This document shows positions 12,107 to 26,064 of a DNA stretch of 64,000 nucleotides, in pieces; the first letter of the stretch is position 1, and each line of letters opens with the position of its first letter. The DNA is taken from the NCBI GenBank assembly GCA_034670405.1, contig JAXDDX010000006.1, positions 8,406,001 to 8,470,000 on the forward strand, in the 5' to 3' direction. Source of the stretch: Hoplostethus atlanticus (Eukaryota; Chordata; Actinopteri; Trachichthyiformes; Trachichthyidae). Under the pieces are notes generated by a model that was not told the DNA's origin, ran no database searches, and saw only the letters and a program-made list of their open reading frames with translations. The position numbers and the translations under genes are program-made.

Positions 12107-13189
12107 ATAGAGTGTGTGTATTCAGTGATAGCATGGGGCTACAAAAGGCTCGGCCCCCTCTGTGTGGGAGAGAAGGGGTGGTGTGAATTAATGCATGGAA
12201 GAGACCCAAGATAACAAACCCCCAGAATAACCCGGCCTACCCGAGACACAAAGCATGTGCAAACGTTTCATCGGAGAGCGAGAGAGCTTGTCTTCGGGTT
12301 GACGCACTTTGCTGGTGTCCTAAACTACGACGGACGCTGGCTGGAAAAGGGGTAGGGAAGTGAGGGGGAGACAATCGCACGCATTGGGCAACCTTCAGTA
12401 AAATCTGAACCAGGCTTCACTCCTGTAAACAAGTCATTTATAAAACATAATGTTCTGCAAAGCTCCATGTGCGACCGATTTCACGCTCATTACTACTTCA
12501 CTACTTTTATTAAAATGTGTTTAGAAATATATTTTCCAGCAACAATAAAATGTCCTTTCATTTCTTTTGCAGTTTATTTGCTCGTATTGTGGCTCGCCTT
12601 ACCACAACAGGCGGCAGCGTCACTCGCATGGCAGGAAACACACAAGCTGTTCATATTTACGGGATGTTAATTGAGTTGTGTAATCTCAGATCTGAATTCT
12701 CACTGGAATGTAAACGTTGAACTCGAGTGAGAAAACAAACCTGATTTTCAAAGCTGCGAGAGCACAATCGTTCGTTAACCCTCGGGGTCCCACGTGGTCT
12801 GTAACCGTCCCCCCGTCCCCTCACGTATCCACTACGCACACCCAGTTTTTTTGCTTAAAACGTGATAATCGTTTTTTGCTTGTGACAGTCAAGCTCAGTA
12901 TGGGTCATGTCAGCAGTGAGAGGCCTGGAGGCAGCTGGCCTACATGGGAATCTGGCTTGTGTTTTACTTGTGAAAGGTTTGGGAGGACGTTTTGTATAAT
13001 TGAACATCAATCTGACTGCCACTTGCTTTCCGCATGTACTGTAAAAGTGAATAGATGATGTGGGAAGATAGAAAATGAGATGTTTTTTCACTGTTTCTTG
13101 GTGGGATTTGTGAACGCTTTGGTAAGAACCTATTATGCTGTAAAAACACCCACATTTCATATGGCATCAACACATTGTTTCACACAATC
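11263..13189. other. Intergenic sequence upstream of angpt1
   Basis: Contains one (GT)n tract at about 12074-12103 and no convincing exon. A good-looking acceptor (pyrimidine tract then TTTTCAG, ending near 11833) opens a plus-strand frame, but no partner donor or recognisable domain was found. Confidence 0.6.
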
Positions 13190-13465
13190 TCAAATCAAAT
13201 CACATTTTATTTGCACAGCCCCTTAATCACCGCTACAGTCTCCAAGGGCTTCGCAGTGCCCAACGTGTGAAAACAATAAATGGTTAGTGCACGACATCCC
13301 CCAGCCTTGGACCCTCAACAGAGGACAAGGAAAAACTCCCACAAAACCTTGGAAGAAACCTCGGGAGGGGGCTACTCGGAGAGGGATCGGTTGGGCGTGC
13401 AATAGATGCTGAGTTTGGGCAAGCAGCGTATACAGAGTGCATGAAAGTTCAAGCATCATAGAAGT
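13190..13465 (-). mobile_element. Dispersed teleost repeat (LINE/SINE 3'-tail type)
   Basis: The block runs from CATTTTATTTGCACAGCCC through GACAAGGAAAAACTCCCA and GGAAGAAACCTCGGGAGG to GTGCAATAGATG. This word order is very common in spiny-rayed fish genomes in my memory. I cannot name the family; orientation is uncertain. It carries no coding capacity. Confidence 0.6.
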
Positions 13466-15737
13466 GACATTTTCAGGTGTACATTACGATGTGCGAGTTA
13501 TGGAGAAACAACTGGCTGAAAACGAAGCTGTGGGGTTATAAATGAAGCTGTCACCGAATGCGAGAGGGGAGAGAGCGTTCCGTTTGACTCCCAAAGACAC
13601 ATCTCAGCAACGCATTCAACGCTGCTTCAATGGCTCTGGCTCCCTCGGTGTTTACCCGTTTCTTTTCACCGAGGGGGAAAAAAATAAATAAATTTGAATC
13701 AATCGCGTGGTTGCGTAATCCTGTCTTGAACACTGATGGCACCGTTGGCAGACGCGGCTCAGCTTTCGCCCCCCCTAATCTGCACCGTTTGTCATGGCGA
13801 TGGTGATTACAGTGCACAAACATACCCACACATACAAACACACATGCACACACACACACACATACTGTCATGGTAATACTGAACAAGTGCCAGCATCCAA
13901 ACCATTGAGTCATCAGCAGAGAGACCAATTTGTGCTAATGAAGGTCATTGGAGTGTATTGTTCTCCCGCGTTGAGTGAGGGGTGGACTTGCCATATTGTG
14001 AGCTCCTTCTGAAAGAGCTGCCGGGGGCCTCGAGGGATCTTTAATCTCACACACAACAGCCTTGTTAGCGCGTCTCCCAGTGACGACGTCAGTTTTCACG
14101 CTTGGCGGTTCAGAGGTGAGGCATTGTGTTTTTGTGCGTTGTTTTTCGGTTTTGCGAGGGACTCGATCGGCGTCTGATTGGATGTACTGAAGTGCATGTG
14201 TAAGGAGTTACGAGGTCCACTGATGGCTTATTCTCTGTGACTCTGCTTCAACAAGTTTGCGTTAAGCCTGCAGCCTAATAAGCTCACATTTTAAAGTCTG
14301 CTTACAGAAATCGTTATGGAAAGAAAAAAATACTGCGGCTCAACCTTCAACAGATTTCCTTGCTGGGAGAAATATAAAAGGATTAAGGGGAAAATCAACT
14401 GAGGCCTGACGAAGACACCCGTTTTGTCATGCTAGGCTTCCTGCAAAATGGAATAAAAAGTTAAACCCTTAATTCCTCGTGGACCTATCGCAAATGTAGA
14501 AAAGGTATATCATTACTAAACTAGCCTTACACACACACACACAAGTAGAGAGACATTAGAGAGTTTAATTTGTCATCAATTTGTGCTGCAGCAGATAACT
14601 CGATGAATTTCCTACACAGCGCAGCGTGGCACATGCCTGCCGAGGGCGATGATGTCATCAGGGTGAGACGGCCGGAGGAGTGACACCGCTGGAGCCATTA
14701 GTGCGAGGCGGCTGCCATTCCTGGTTATCCCCCGTGGGCTCCTGAGGCTCAACTCACCACAGGCACTGGCCTCTATCCGCTGTCAAAGCAAGCCATGCCC
14801 AATCCTCGGTCCCACCTCGGTCCTCCCCATCCTCCACTCATGAGGCTCAAAGTTCAGGTCGAGTTGAACAGAAGAGTCAGTGTTGGGTGAAATATTCTTT
14901 TATTTCTCTTCTTAACTGAAGGGGTAATTTCCTGAATTGCTCAGATATGTCAGCATCAGTGGTCAAGGTAACCCCTCTTCCCATTTGGGGGTATGGCACC
15001 ATGGTATAAAAGGCAGAACCTCAACAAACAGCAGAAACAGATGATGGGAAAAAGACAAAAATCAGTGCTTTGGATCCATTTGCGAGTTTATGCCTCCAAA
15101 AGCTTTCGTGGTTTAGATCCCATGTTTGTTTTGCCTCTGTGGTTTACCCGTTTAGCATCACGGCAAAATCAAATTGAAAGACGTTACTGGTGCCATCTTA
15201 TGTGCCTGCTTCAATCGTGCAAGCTTCATTCCTCCAAAATCTCATGGTCATGCTGTGGAATCATTTCCCCCCCAAATCACTTAGATCAAATTTGTCACAG
15301 TGCAGTTTACACGATGATGTCACACGAGCCCCTGCTTTTAATTCGCAATCAACAGGTTGACTGAACCCCGCGCGCAAACAAACACGTAGACAAAGAACTT
15401 GAGCTTCGCTGCTTCGTCGCTCGCTTTCCGCAAAGGTTAGGAGGGAGGAGGATTTTGGCTCGGACGGGGAGGTATCCGCCACGTCACGCTGGATACGCTC
15501 CTCTCTCCGCAGACTCCAACCGAGAGGAGCTGAGTAAACACTAAACAATGTCGGTCAGAAACAATGCACGACACGAACGGGGCTCTGACATAGACACACA
15601 GGCAAAAACAAACGAAAAGACACACACTAAACAATGTGTTTCTGCAGGAAGGCCGGGCTTGCAAAGCTTCCCAGTAGGTTCCAGCTTCTGTAGCCTCGCT
15701 CATCTGGCTTGGACTTAAACAGCTGGTCAGACAGGGC

Positions 15738-15740
<3 letters not shown>

Positions 15741-15769
<29 letters not shown>
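15741..15769. repeat. (GT)n microsatellite
   Basis: About 14 uninterrupted TG units. Confidence 0.95.
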
Positions 15770-15905
15770 TCAGCAGCCTCCTTCAGTCTCTTCAGACTCC
15801 AGAAGTCCCTTTTATTGATCAGTGTCTCAGACTGACACTCATAGAGACACTGATATATGGATACACACACACACAACTTATAACTGTACAGTGCATGCAT
15901 TTATG

Positions 15906-15908
<3 letters not shown>

Positions 15909-15968
<60 letters not shown>
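15909..15968. repeat. (CA)30 microsatellite
   Basis: Sixty bases of pure CA, among the longest dinucleotide tracts in the window and likely to be highly polymorphic. Confidence 0.95.
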
Positions 15969-15970
<2 letters not shown>

Positions 15971-16803
15971 ATAAAGCAGAAGGAGTGAGTGTGGCCTGTA
16001 GGTACATACCATCTATCTGGGTCAGTGACAAGAGGACCCTCACCCATCACATTCCTCAGTCCTGAGCTAACGTCCTCTCGGTAGGTTTCTCCATCCTCCT
16101 CCGCCACGTCAGATAACGACACCTGATCCGAGCTGGTGACTGCTGACGTCACCGTGTTTCCCCCGCGTCAGGGCAATTCGTGCAGGGGCGACGTGATCGA
16201 TCCATTAAGATGCCTCCAGATATCGGTCTTACGCAGAAACAGGCTTTCCTATCGTCGTTTCTCCCACACACCCCTCCTCATCGCTCCCTCTCAGCAACAC
16301 ACTGAGATCGGTTACCGCGATCGTCTCAATGTAATCACACGGTGTTATTGCGTTAGTGTTTGTCAACGCTCCATAACATTATCAAACAATGGAACCTGAT
16401 CCCGCTGCAGTTTTAATTAGCTATAACTCGTTTAGCCCCGGGCTACTTGGACCACCGTTTGACATCAGTCATGATGCATGTGGCACCGGCGTCGCTGATG
16501 GAGACCCTTCGCTGGCCTCCGATGCCTGGGCCAATGTCATACATCAGACGGGGGACACAGTAAGCCCAGCTATATCTTCTTACTTACTCTGCTAATTTCA
16601 CCACTGGCAAGAGTTGTTTGCGCTCTTCATCTTAATGCGCGGCCAGCTTGCTGCCATTTGTCATGTAGTATTTTCTTCTTGCGGTAATGGGGCCGGTCGG
16701 CACAAACTTTGGGAACGGAGCATGACATCAGCGCATGGTTATTTTCTCGACTCTGCACCGCCTGTGGAATCAACAACGCGTGTTGAGTCAGAGTGTGCAT
16801 GCA

Positions 16804-16806
<3 letters not shown>

Positions 16807-16839
<33 letters not shown>
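16807..16839. repeat. (GT)n microsatellite
   Basis: About 16 uninterrupted GT units. Confidence 0.95.
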
Positions 16840-16840
<1 letters not shown>

Positions 16841-17841
16841 ACTTGAATGAGATCACACATGTGAGAGCAATAAATACATCCACCTATGACTCCCCCGCCT
16901 TTTGGTCTATTCGATCACTTGTTGCCAATCACGTCCAATGACACAACAGCAGTAAAGTGGTGTCGAAAAATGGATGTCACACACAATTTGCCACATATGG
17001 AGTCCTTGTCTTTGTCTCTTTCTCCTTCCTCTCTTGGCTGCACGTCTGTGTTTTCGGGATGATGCATGGCCGTCCATCAGGCTGAGACGAATGGGAAGGG
17101 GTTTGTTAACCCTCCGGCTTTACCTCACAGCCTACTCCCCTCCGCATGAAGGATGGAGGCTTGGGGATCTGATAAGGAGGCCTGGCGAACAAGGGCTGGT
17201 CTGTCTGCCTCCCTGTCCACCCACCTACACCTACTCACGGGTCTGTGAAGTATTATACAGCCAACACCCCGACAGAGCAGGGGTTTAGTCGATTCTGTCA
17301 CTGCAGTAATCCTTTAATGGACACAAGGTTAGTTCGCTGAGGGCCCAAGAATGTTCACAAAGTCTTCGCCGTGTCAGGTAGTGTACGACGTGGAGAACCC
17401 TCGAGAGAAGATGGATCTTTACGACGCTGTATACTCGATGTAACATCCATCTGGGAGGAGTGATAAAAACTTAACGCAGCTTTACTCGCAGCAAACACAA
17501 CAGAGAATACTCGTTTGATTTATTGGATGGGTTCCTTAACACGGTGTGATTAAATGTTCCTGTGGAATCAATCAGTGGTAGTTTTGAAGATGTACATGGA
17601 GAAATGTTTCTTTAAGAAGACCTGAGGGATCATCTGTATCAATCGGCATACCTGAAACTAGAGAATTGACTGGAACTACTTTAGTGTAATAAGTGAATTA
17701 TTTTTAAACATCAGTGAAGATGTTGAGGATCTCTACAAAAACAAACCTTTATAGAGAGAGAGACTTGACTGTGAATCGTACTGCAGGCTAACAGAACGAC
17801 ATACAGTAAATGCTCTACCAACCCTCCTGACAAATATCTGA

Positions 17842-17875
<34 letters not shown>

Positions 17876-17883
17876 GGATAGAG

Positions 17884-17916
<33 letters not shown>

Positions 17917-17945
17917 CTTTATTGATCCCCGAGGGGAAATTCTTA
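17842..17945 (-). mobile_element. 5'-truncated LINE 3' end with (TATC)n tail
   Basis: On the minus strand the sequence reads GAATTTCCCCTCGGGGATCAATAAAGTATC and then passes into about 17 TATC units with two interruptions. This is the typical 3' terminus and tetranucleotide tail of fish L2-like LINEs. Nothing of the coding region remains, so this is a dead, extremely truncated insertion. Confidence 0.75.
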
Positions 17946-20900
17946 AATGCTTAAAAAAAGACAACTGCAAATGGCGTCCAAGTCTCATGTGAAGCCATCA
18001 CGATCAAGCCTTTCATGCTCTGACACAAACAGAGACATGATGAAAGATTTGTGGATCCTGTATCCGTTTACATCTCTCACACTCTCTCTCTCTCCCACAC
18101 ACACACGCACACACACACACAACTGTCTGTTTTCAATTTTATCCTCTCAATTTCCATTGTATCTGAATCACTCCGTCACACCACATGAACCTCATTTCAT
18201 CCATCTCTCCATCTCCTTCACATTAACAAGCCCACATTCTCTGGATCAGCCAGTTCCTGGTTGATTTTAGAAGATAAAATAGCCAGATAGCTGCAGGCTA
18301 AAGGTGCGGTAGGTAGTTAAAATGTTTCAGTTGCATCCGTTTGATGCTGAGAACAGACCCAATATTTCTGCCACAAAACAGAGGCAGCGGTTTCAACTTC
18401 CACCTCAGCAGGTGATCCGCTGCACAGTGTACTGTCATCGCCTCAGGTCCGTTAACTTGGCATGAAATGTATGAGTGGTGGTGGTGATGCCATGATGCTT
18501 TAACTCTGAGATTCTCATTAAATTTTTCTGTGTTTGTATTTGGTTCACATAACATTGAAGTCGGCGTTTTTTTTTCGCTCCACAAACTGTGTTTTGACAT
18601 TCTCCTCCTCGTTTCCACATCCAGTCGCACATTCCTGCAGTAACTTGGAGTGATTTGATTGTTTTGCTTTTGTTTTCTCTTTCACCAGATCGATGACCCC
18701 TTCATGTAACAGACAGAAATGTTTTTTTTTTTGCTCCAGACTGTATTTGCCAATAACAGCTTTCCCTAAGCTTTTCCCCAGTGTGAAGACCTTTGCTGCT
18801 TGTGGCCACGACTCGAGTAGTTCACTGCAGCTAACGCGAAGGAAAGGGTGAGTGGGTAAATGATAGCACTGTGTTTTGATCCTGTGGCAGAACTTGTTTA
18901 ACCCGGGACACCGTTATCATGAAAATTGGATTTACAAAATTTCATAAAAACTGTTATCAACCTCATCCTGGGGATTAAGGATCGTTGGCCATAAGCAGAT
19001 ATCCAACATTCAAAGTTGATCTTCCTCAAAAAGGACATTTATTCAAGACCAGAACATTAAATTACAGCGAAATACTGAGAGATCGTGTTTTTATTCCCAT
19101 TTTGCGTGGTTATCTTCTTTTTGTACACATACCAAATGGTGACCACCCATTTAACTGTGATAGCACTGCAGTGATCTTCTGTGGTCTCGTGCCAACCGGC
19201 TACTGTGCCAAACTTTGATTTCTCACACATTTAGAGGATGTGCTATGAGCTGATGTGAGCTTATTTTTATGACACAAGCAGCCAACAGATATGACCACAT
19301 CCCTACGTGCACTCGTAAAGCTGCATGTCAAGGATCCAAAGTACTTCTTTGTTGTTTCTTGCCACAAGGATGATCTTATGCTTCTTTAAGATTTAATGTG
19401 TGTGGCGGGATAATGCGTCAAAGTCAAAGTGATGTGGATAAATAAATAACACACACTGATGTTGATAGTGCCTCTTGCTTTGCCTGACACGACCCTCTGA
19501 TTACTGGAGGCATTTATGGACTTAAATAACGGAGGAAGCCAAAAAAAAAGACGGAGAAAAGAAAAACACGCAACCCAAATGTACTATGGGTATTTCCACC
19601 GAGGAAAGCGGAGATGCTTCTCCACACTTTCTCTGGATATGGAGACGGCCTGCGGGGCATCATTGCGTCAGTGTCTGGCGACGCTTGCCTCAACCATTAG
19701 AAACACAATGAGGTCAGGGGAGTGAGTGACAGAGTTTAGCGTGGCCCTTAAACACCTCGCAGAAACCGAGGCTATTAGCCGCCTATTAAAACTCAAATAA
19801 TAAAGACGCGTGTCTAACATGTTTCATAGCGAACTGGCAGCCGGTCAGCTTGCGATTGGTCTGTTACAGTGATCACCTGTCAAAAACACTGACTGTGCAA
19901 CAAACCAGACCTTTCCATCCTCCTCCACACTTGGTGCAGTGAAGTGCTTCAACGCCATTTGCTTCTTGCTGATCAGAAACAAATGTCTCGTTAAACTGTC
20001 GTGACTGATAAATTGATTCTCTTAAATCGGTGTAGTTTGTCCTCACACGGCCGCTAATTTGACCTAATCAATTGCGTGTCAGGAAATTAGCTGGAAGACG
20101 GAGAAGCGGTATAGGCTATAAGCTACACTATGTATATGTTTACCCCGAGTCTGTCACGTCAAATAAAGCCAGAAGCGCGCCAACGGTTTACATCACGTCA
20201 CGTTGTTGTATGGGTCAGGAGGCCAACACTAAACACAATCAATGACCGGCTCTCCCTCCTCGCCTGCAGGACACACTAGCGAAGGCCCTCGGCGCTTATT
20301 TGAGTACGTGTCTATGAACTTGTCACGCACCGAAGTCACTATTAGCGTGTAAAAATAAATTGAAGCTAATTTGGCGAAGGGGGAGCAAAAGCACCAGCAC
20401 ATGGCGCATGACCCTCTGTGACCTCGGGGGGGGGGTTTGACCAACTTTGCCGATCTCTCCGGTTGTGTTTGTTGCTCCTAGCCGTCTGACAGTATACAGA
20501 ACTGCGGCCTGGTCGTGCGGAGAGCCTTCCCAGTTTTCACAGATGGGGCAGACGGCTGGAGGCATGGCTAACGCACATTCCACCATCCGCCCCGACCACG
20601 TCCCAGCGACAGGCACCCCACGCTCAGCGCTGAGCGAAGTCCATGTGGAGTTATAAAAACAGCGGACAGGTGCCAACGTCTCTGGGCTCCAGTACTAATA
20701 GTGCTCTGCATGCTCATATTTCTTCTAAAGCTTGGATCCAGCAGTAGTAGGCCTACCAATCCTTTATAGTCACACAATAATTACTCAGGCTGTATCACCC
20801 TGTAATCAGTTTGGATAAATATGTGACCTGTTCAATTCAAGGTCAGTGTGGAAGACTGGAGTTATATAGCTTTGTTGAATTAGTGACACAGCTAGCTTGT

Positions 20901-23649
20901 GGTAATGACTTTCAAGGTTAATATTTTAGACCTCAAAATCATTGTTTTTTATTTGGGCTACATGCTCATTACTCCACCAGGCGTTGGCTATTGGTTCGAG
21001 GCCCACGGTTTGATGTAAAACATGTCAATCAGTTGCCAGGGAAACGATTGTGAGCAAAATATTAAAATGCAGCCAGAGTCAAAATGTGGCTTTGAGAGCG
21101 ATGTTTTTTCTGACGTGCCAAACCCCAGGTTGTGCGTGATCAAAAAAGAAACACATTAACAGTATTATTATAAATAAAATGAACCTGAGGATTCATGAAA
21201 GTCTTTGTGGTGGTCGGAGTACAACGAGTTTCCTTTGTCCACGCTGACCCTCTCATTTTGGAAAAACAACAAACTAAACTTTTTAAACTTGGAGTTATTG
21301 TCGTCACATGATAAGAGTCGGTACTAATGATGTATGACAGATATTTTGTTTCAGTATAAACAACTAACAATCTAGGGCCATGTTTTGGAGAGAACAGTAT
21401 GACTTGTCAGATACTGTTGCGTCATGTAGAAGCTGAAGTGGATGATAAAATCCACAGAGACAATCAGTTGATGTATTTATGTCACAGATAGTGACACCTA
21501 TAGGTTTTTGCATGTGGCAGAGGAAGTTGTTGTCCAACTGAATTACTGCCTGGGAGGTCACCGGCGACGTCTTTCAAAACAAAAGGATCATAAAAAGGTC
21601 AAAAGGTCGTTTCTAGCCAGTTTGTGTGTTTATCGCTTTCAAGCTTCAGTTCTGTTCAAAAACACAAAGTTGTCTTTGATGCAAAAAAAAACCACTTCAA
21701 TTCCTCTGGAATGTCGAAAATGCATCTGCCAGAGTCCACGGCTGGTCGAGCAAAAAGTAAATATGAAGAAAGTTGAGGTTCACGCCATAACCGAGTTCAA
21801 TTCCGTCTTATCCCTCACAATTTTTTATTTTACCTTTTCAAAATTTGCCAGCAGCATCATCATCCTCTCAGGACCAAGGACCATCCCTAACTGTGATTAA
21901 ACCATCGTTTGATAAAGCGTTACGAAATATGGAGAAATATCCTTACACTTAAAAGAACTACTTTATTTGGCCATACAACATTTGCCATAAGTCTTCTTAA
22001 TGATTCGGCCGTGCCAGATTCCACCGTTACTGTGGTCAATCCGAGAACATAAAACACACATGCATCCACCCAGACCCTCCGAACAGATAATGAAGAGCGG
22101 ATGTGTGCGGAGGAAACTTGTATATCATCTCTAGCTTGTCTATCACACCACACCACATTGGACATTTCATACTCCACTGGAAACCAGCCAGCCTTTCAAC
22201 ACCACATCCAGCCTCTGCTGCTCTTAACATGCTAGTTCGTTTTTTTTTTTTCCCCCTCCCTCCTCACTGCCTGTACTGCCATGGTGAGGGAGAGGTTTTG
22301 TACTAAGCACCTTCATATGCTGTGCTCGGGTTGCCAAGAAAGCTCTCAACACATGGAGATTGGCCCAGAATGATGGCCTCTCCAGGGCTTATTAAGTCCC
22401 AGTTGGCCTGTCCCTGCCACTTTTTCAGCACCGACCAAGCACCTCTCTGGTTCTGGTACCCCAACTAGAAGTGGAGTGGGAGGATGAAGATGGGTAAAAG
22501 TGATACATCCCCATGTTGCTGTATGACAGACTGTCTTCTTACAGGTCCTCAGTGACAGAGTACGTTAACGGTGCTCTGCAGAGGCGGCAGCAGGGTGGAC
22601 CAGCCTGGGAGAGTAAACTGACCCAGCTCCTTGGCAATGCCACACCGGGCACATCACACGAGATGATAAATCACTTGTCCTTTTCACCCCCGACTCGCGG
22701 TGTGCTTTTGATTACAGCAATAAAGCGCTCCTCTGGGGATTGCAACACTAAATTGCAATAAATTCATGGCAGAGAAAACTGTCAATGGTATCTAAAAAGG
22801 GGGATCTTAATGGCTGACTGGCTCTCAGCATGCACCTTCACTGGAATTTTAACCAGCGCAGAAGGGACTCTACACAGAGGCACAGGCTCGGTTCTCCCCT
22901 GTTGGCCGATTTTCAATACAGCTATTCACCTCAGAGGAATTACGCGGTCATGATAATGATTTAAAAAGAGCAAAACCAGAGACCAGATGTAAATGAAGGG
23001 AAAAGCCTCACAGATCTCCACTTTGGCTCCGCAATCTCAGATTACAGCTTTTCAATCAAAAATCTAAATTCATTTGTGGGAAATTGGCATGCCGTGTCTG
23101 TGTTGCGCAAGTTACAAAAACATCTACAAAATGACCAAAGGCTAAAAATGCATTTCACAGAAAGAGGTGAAAAGCTAAGGATTGTGTAAAGCGTTTTTTT
23201 AGATCACGCTTGGAATTTGTGTTGCTGCCTTCGCCTATGCCATGGAAACTCCGTCCAGAGGTTCTCAGTGCAAAAACACATTTGCTAACAGTGTTTGTTC
23301 TGGTTCTGAACTTGCTTTTGTTTTGAATCATAGTCACCCATCACAGTGATTACTGCTTGGGCCCAACCTCCAACCATGTTTGACCTTATTGACGTTGCTC
23401 TCCTGCTCTTCTAACCCTGCTCATGATAGAGACGTATACAACTGCACTGAAAATCATTGATCAATGTGTCATCTCTCCTCATAAAAAGACAATTGTCAGT
23501 TTGGAGTTAATACAACAATGAGGAATAGTAATAATTATATATCTTCTCCTTAACATCTTGATGAATAGTATTTTTTATTATTGTCGTTATTTTTGGCATT
23601 GCTATTTATAGGTTGTTATAGTTGGAATAACAGTAAATATGGCAGAGAG
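17946..23649. other. Intergenic sequence, no gene seen
   Basis: No exon or classifiable element was recognised. The 19.8-20.1 kb stretch, rich in TAAT/ATTA cores and free of simple repeats, looks like possible conserved non-coding DNA. The 20.4-20.65 kb stretch is locally GC-rich and open on both strands, with no recognisable protein. Confidence 0.55.
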
Positions 23650-23770
23650 AATGAGTGGATGACATCCAACATAGGTCATGAGCTAGACTCAAACCCACAA
23701 CACACTCTGTGTTGTTGCATATTACAGATACACACAGATCATCTGGGTACTTGCAGGGTAACTGGCTAGT
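23650..23770 (-). mobile_element. Possible tRNA-derived SINE fragment
   Basis: On the minus strand a B-box-like GGGTTTGAGTCTAGCTCATG is followed by a CTATGTTGGATGTCATCC segment. It resembles the body of common fish SINEs, where the B box is followed by a gaccttTGCTGCATGTCatcc block. The A box and the 3' tail are not clear. Confidence 0.4.
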
Positions 23771-24580
23771 CTCTCTTTATGTCTGTTAACACTGTAAACT
23801 TAGAAATTCTCTTCCTGTTTTTAGGTGTTCAGGAGCTCTCGTCGTTGATTTGCTCATGCCTACCGCAGAGCTTATGGGAAATACCTTATGTGCTCTTGAG
23901 GCCTCTTGAGCCCAATATGAGCCCCGCATAACGGAAAGTGTGACTCGTACACCGGACAGTACGGTAGAAGTCACGCAAGCATGAGAAGCTCTGGGTTGGT
24001 GCGTTCACATACCCGAAAGTAGGTGGTTTTCTGTAGTATTTTGTATTTATTTTGACCATTGGAAAGCAGAGAGAGACAGTAAGGAAAACACAGGAGAGAA
24101 AACATCATCTCTGGGCTAACAGGATTCTTAAAGTGTGTTGACAGGAAGGACAACTGAATTTCTGAACGCTGATCTAACCTCATGCCAGGCTGCTAGAAAG
24201 CAAAGTAGATGATGTTGATGAGAATCTACAAATGAGTCGTACATCTGGCGTGTTTTTCTCATTCAGCCCTGCGTTTCCATGTGGCACATGCAGGCCACCC
24301 TGAGTCCACTAACACAGGGCGCTGTTGATTCACATTCAACAAGGACCTGATCAATGACCTGTTCCTTAATAAAGGTCTTTCTTCACTCTCTTTATGCCCC
24401 TGCAGCACAACATTGGCTAGAGCCCCCTTGGTGGAGAAGGTGAAGGGCAAACAGATAAAGAACAAGAAGGGAGGATAGTGTTGGGGAAAGCAGCCAGCTC
24501 CCAATCTGTAGGAAAGGGTAGCCAAGGGCCACAGGCCTATAAATACCACCAGCAGCTAAAAGAGAAGAGGAAGAGGGCAG

Positions 24581-24624
24581 GTGTGTGTGTGTGTGTGTGT
24601 ATGACCCAATTCTTCTGCTTTATG

Positions 24625-24655
<31 letters not shown>
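24581..24655. repeat. Two (GT)n tracts
   Basis: GT tracts at 24581-24600 and 24624-24653 are separated by 23 bp of unique sequence. Confidence 0.9.
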
Positions 24656-24657
<2 letters not shown>

Positions 24658-24800
24658 CAAGCAACAGAGATAGTCAAAATTACTAACAGAGACATTTAAA
24701 GACATTTATCACTGAGGTTATTAGGAGTAGAACCTGGACCTGCAGGCATGGTAACAGGAAGAGATGCCATTTTGATGTACGATGAAAGGCTCATTTCTAT

Positions 24801-24970
24801 GGGGCACCAAATGTTACCCCGTGAATTTCTTCCACGTAACATTTGAGGCCCCATACGCATTTGGTGGACGAAATCGAACACAGTGTTTTGGGATTTCGTG
24901 TGATGAAAACTCATTTTGTGGCACGAAATCCATTTTGTGAACGAAATTCACGAGGTAACATTTGGCGCCA
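24801..24970. mobile_element. Small MITE-like inverted-repeat element
   Basis: The left end GGCACCAAATGTTACCCCGTGAATTT (24803-24828) and the right end (24943-24969, inverted) match at about 23 of 25 positions. A third, internal copy of the motif, inverted at 24837-24853, pairs with the left end and gives a second, nested hairpin. The element is about 170 bp, has no coding capacity, and contains several internal TTCGTG/CACGAA words. No clear target-site duplication was identified. Confidence 0.6.
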
Positions 24971-25131
24971 GACAGATCGACAGATTCATTTTGATATTTG
25001 AGGAATGTGAAGGAGTGAGAGATATGATCCATAAGCAAACATTTTTTCTTAATAAACTTAAGAAACTAAAGATACATGAAATTGTTTGGCAATGTTCAGA
25101 CCGGTCATGTTCTTTCTTTTTCTGACTGTAG

Positions 25132-26060
25132 ATTTTGGATAGCAACAGAATGGAAGGAATGGAAAGCCTTCAAGATCAAGGTCCATTGTGAGGAGGAGCG
25201 AGAGAGAGGATGACCAAAATGATGGTGATACTTTAGCCCAACTGGACAGAGAAAGAAAGATGTCTCACAGAGTTCAAACATGAATGGACACAGCAGGAGG
25301 AGAGGGAGACAGAAAATGTCAGGAGCCACAGCGAGATGAATGAGAGGTTGTGGAAGACCCCTGAGGACAGAGAAATAAAAGGGGAGCAGGAGTGGAAAAA
25401 ACAGATGAGAAATGAGGTGAAGAAGGAGTTGGAGGAGAGGGAGAACAAACTAAGAGAAAAAGTATCAACTAAATGGGAGAGAGAGTGCTCTAAATGAGAG
25501 AGAGAATATATGGAATAAGGGAGAGGGCAAGCTCAAGGGAAGAAGCTCAAAGCACGAAAGTGAAGAATTGGCTGGCATCACTGATCGCATGTGGAAGAGG
25601 AAGAAATTGTGGGATGACCAAGAGATCTTTGTCACTGAGGAGAAGTGGAAAGGACTTGAAAGCCTAGACGAGATGAGGGCCACTGAGGAAGAGGAAAAAG
25701 ACAGGGAGAAAGAGAGGTGGAGGGGACGGAGGTGGAGATGCAAGATAAACTGAAGTGGAGATGTGGAGATGAGGGATAAAATGAAATTTGTCAGGAGTTC
25801 AAGAGACAGTCGGAGGATATAGGATATAGGCAGAAGGAAAAAGAATAGATGATGAGACTATGAAAGTGGTTAAGGAATGATGCAAGTATTGGCTGAGTGT
25901 GCAGAGAAAGGTGTTCCAGAAACAGGAAAAGAGAGGATCTGCCCGAAGAAGGAGGGAGATCTCTCACAGGACCCATGAAACCAGCGACACCGAAGGGAGT
26001 TGTGTTTGTCTGGACAGAGACAGAGACAGATTGGAGAGGAGGAACACATGTGAGAAGAGA
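25132..26060 (+). pseudogene. Decayed coding-like block, charged coiled-coil type
   Basis: A strong acceptor-like site (TTTCTTTTTCTGACTGTAG, AG at 25130-25131) precedes a frame reading FWIATEWKEWKAFK and onwards. The best piece is a 74-codon open stretch at 25273-25494. It is dominated by Glu, Lys, Arg and Gln with heptad-like spacing, for example KKQMRNEVKKELEERENKLR, and ends in TGA. After frame changes, 25568-25750 again encodes a Lys/Glu-rich segment. The composition is typical of a long alpha-helical coiled coil and unlike the flanks. At least two frameshifts and several stops make it non-functional as read. I do not recognise the parent protein. The alternative is purine-rich low-complexity DNA that only mimics coding sequence. 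Confidence 0.4.
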
Positions 26061-26064
26061 GGGC

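Larger units (their letters stand above)
13466..17841. other. Intergenic sequence, no gene seen
   Basis: Holds microsatellites at 15.74, 15.91 and 16.81 kb. The remaining sequence is mixed composition with no splice-bounded or homologous ORF. Confidence 0.6.
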
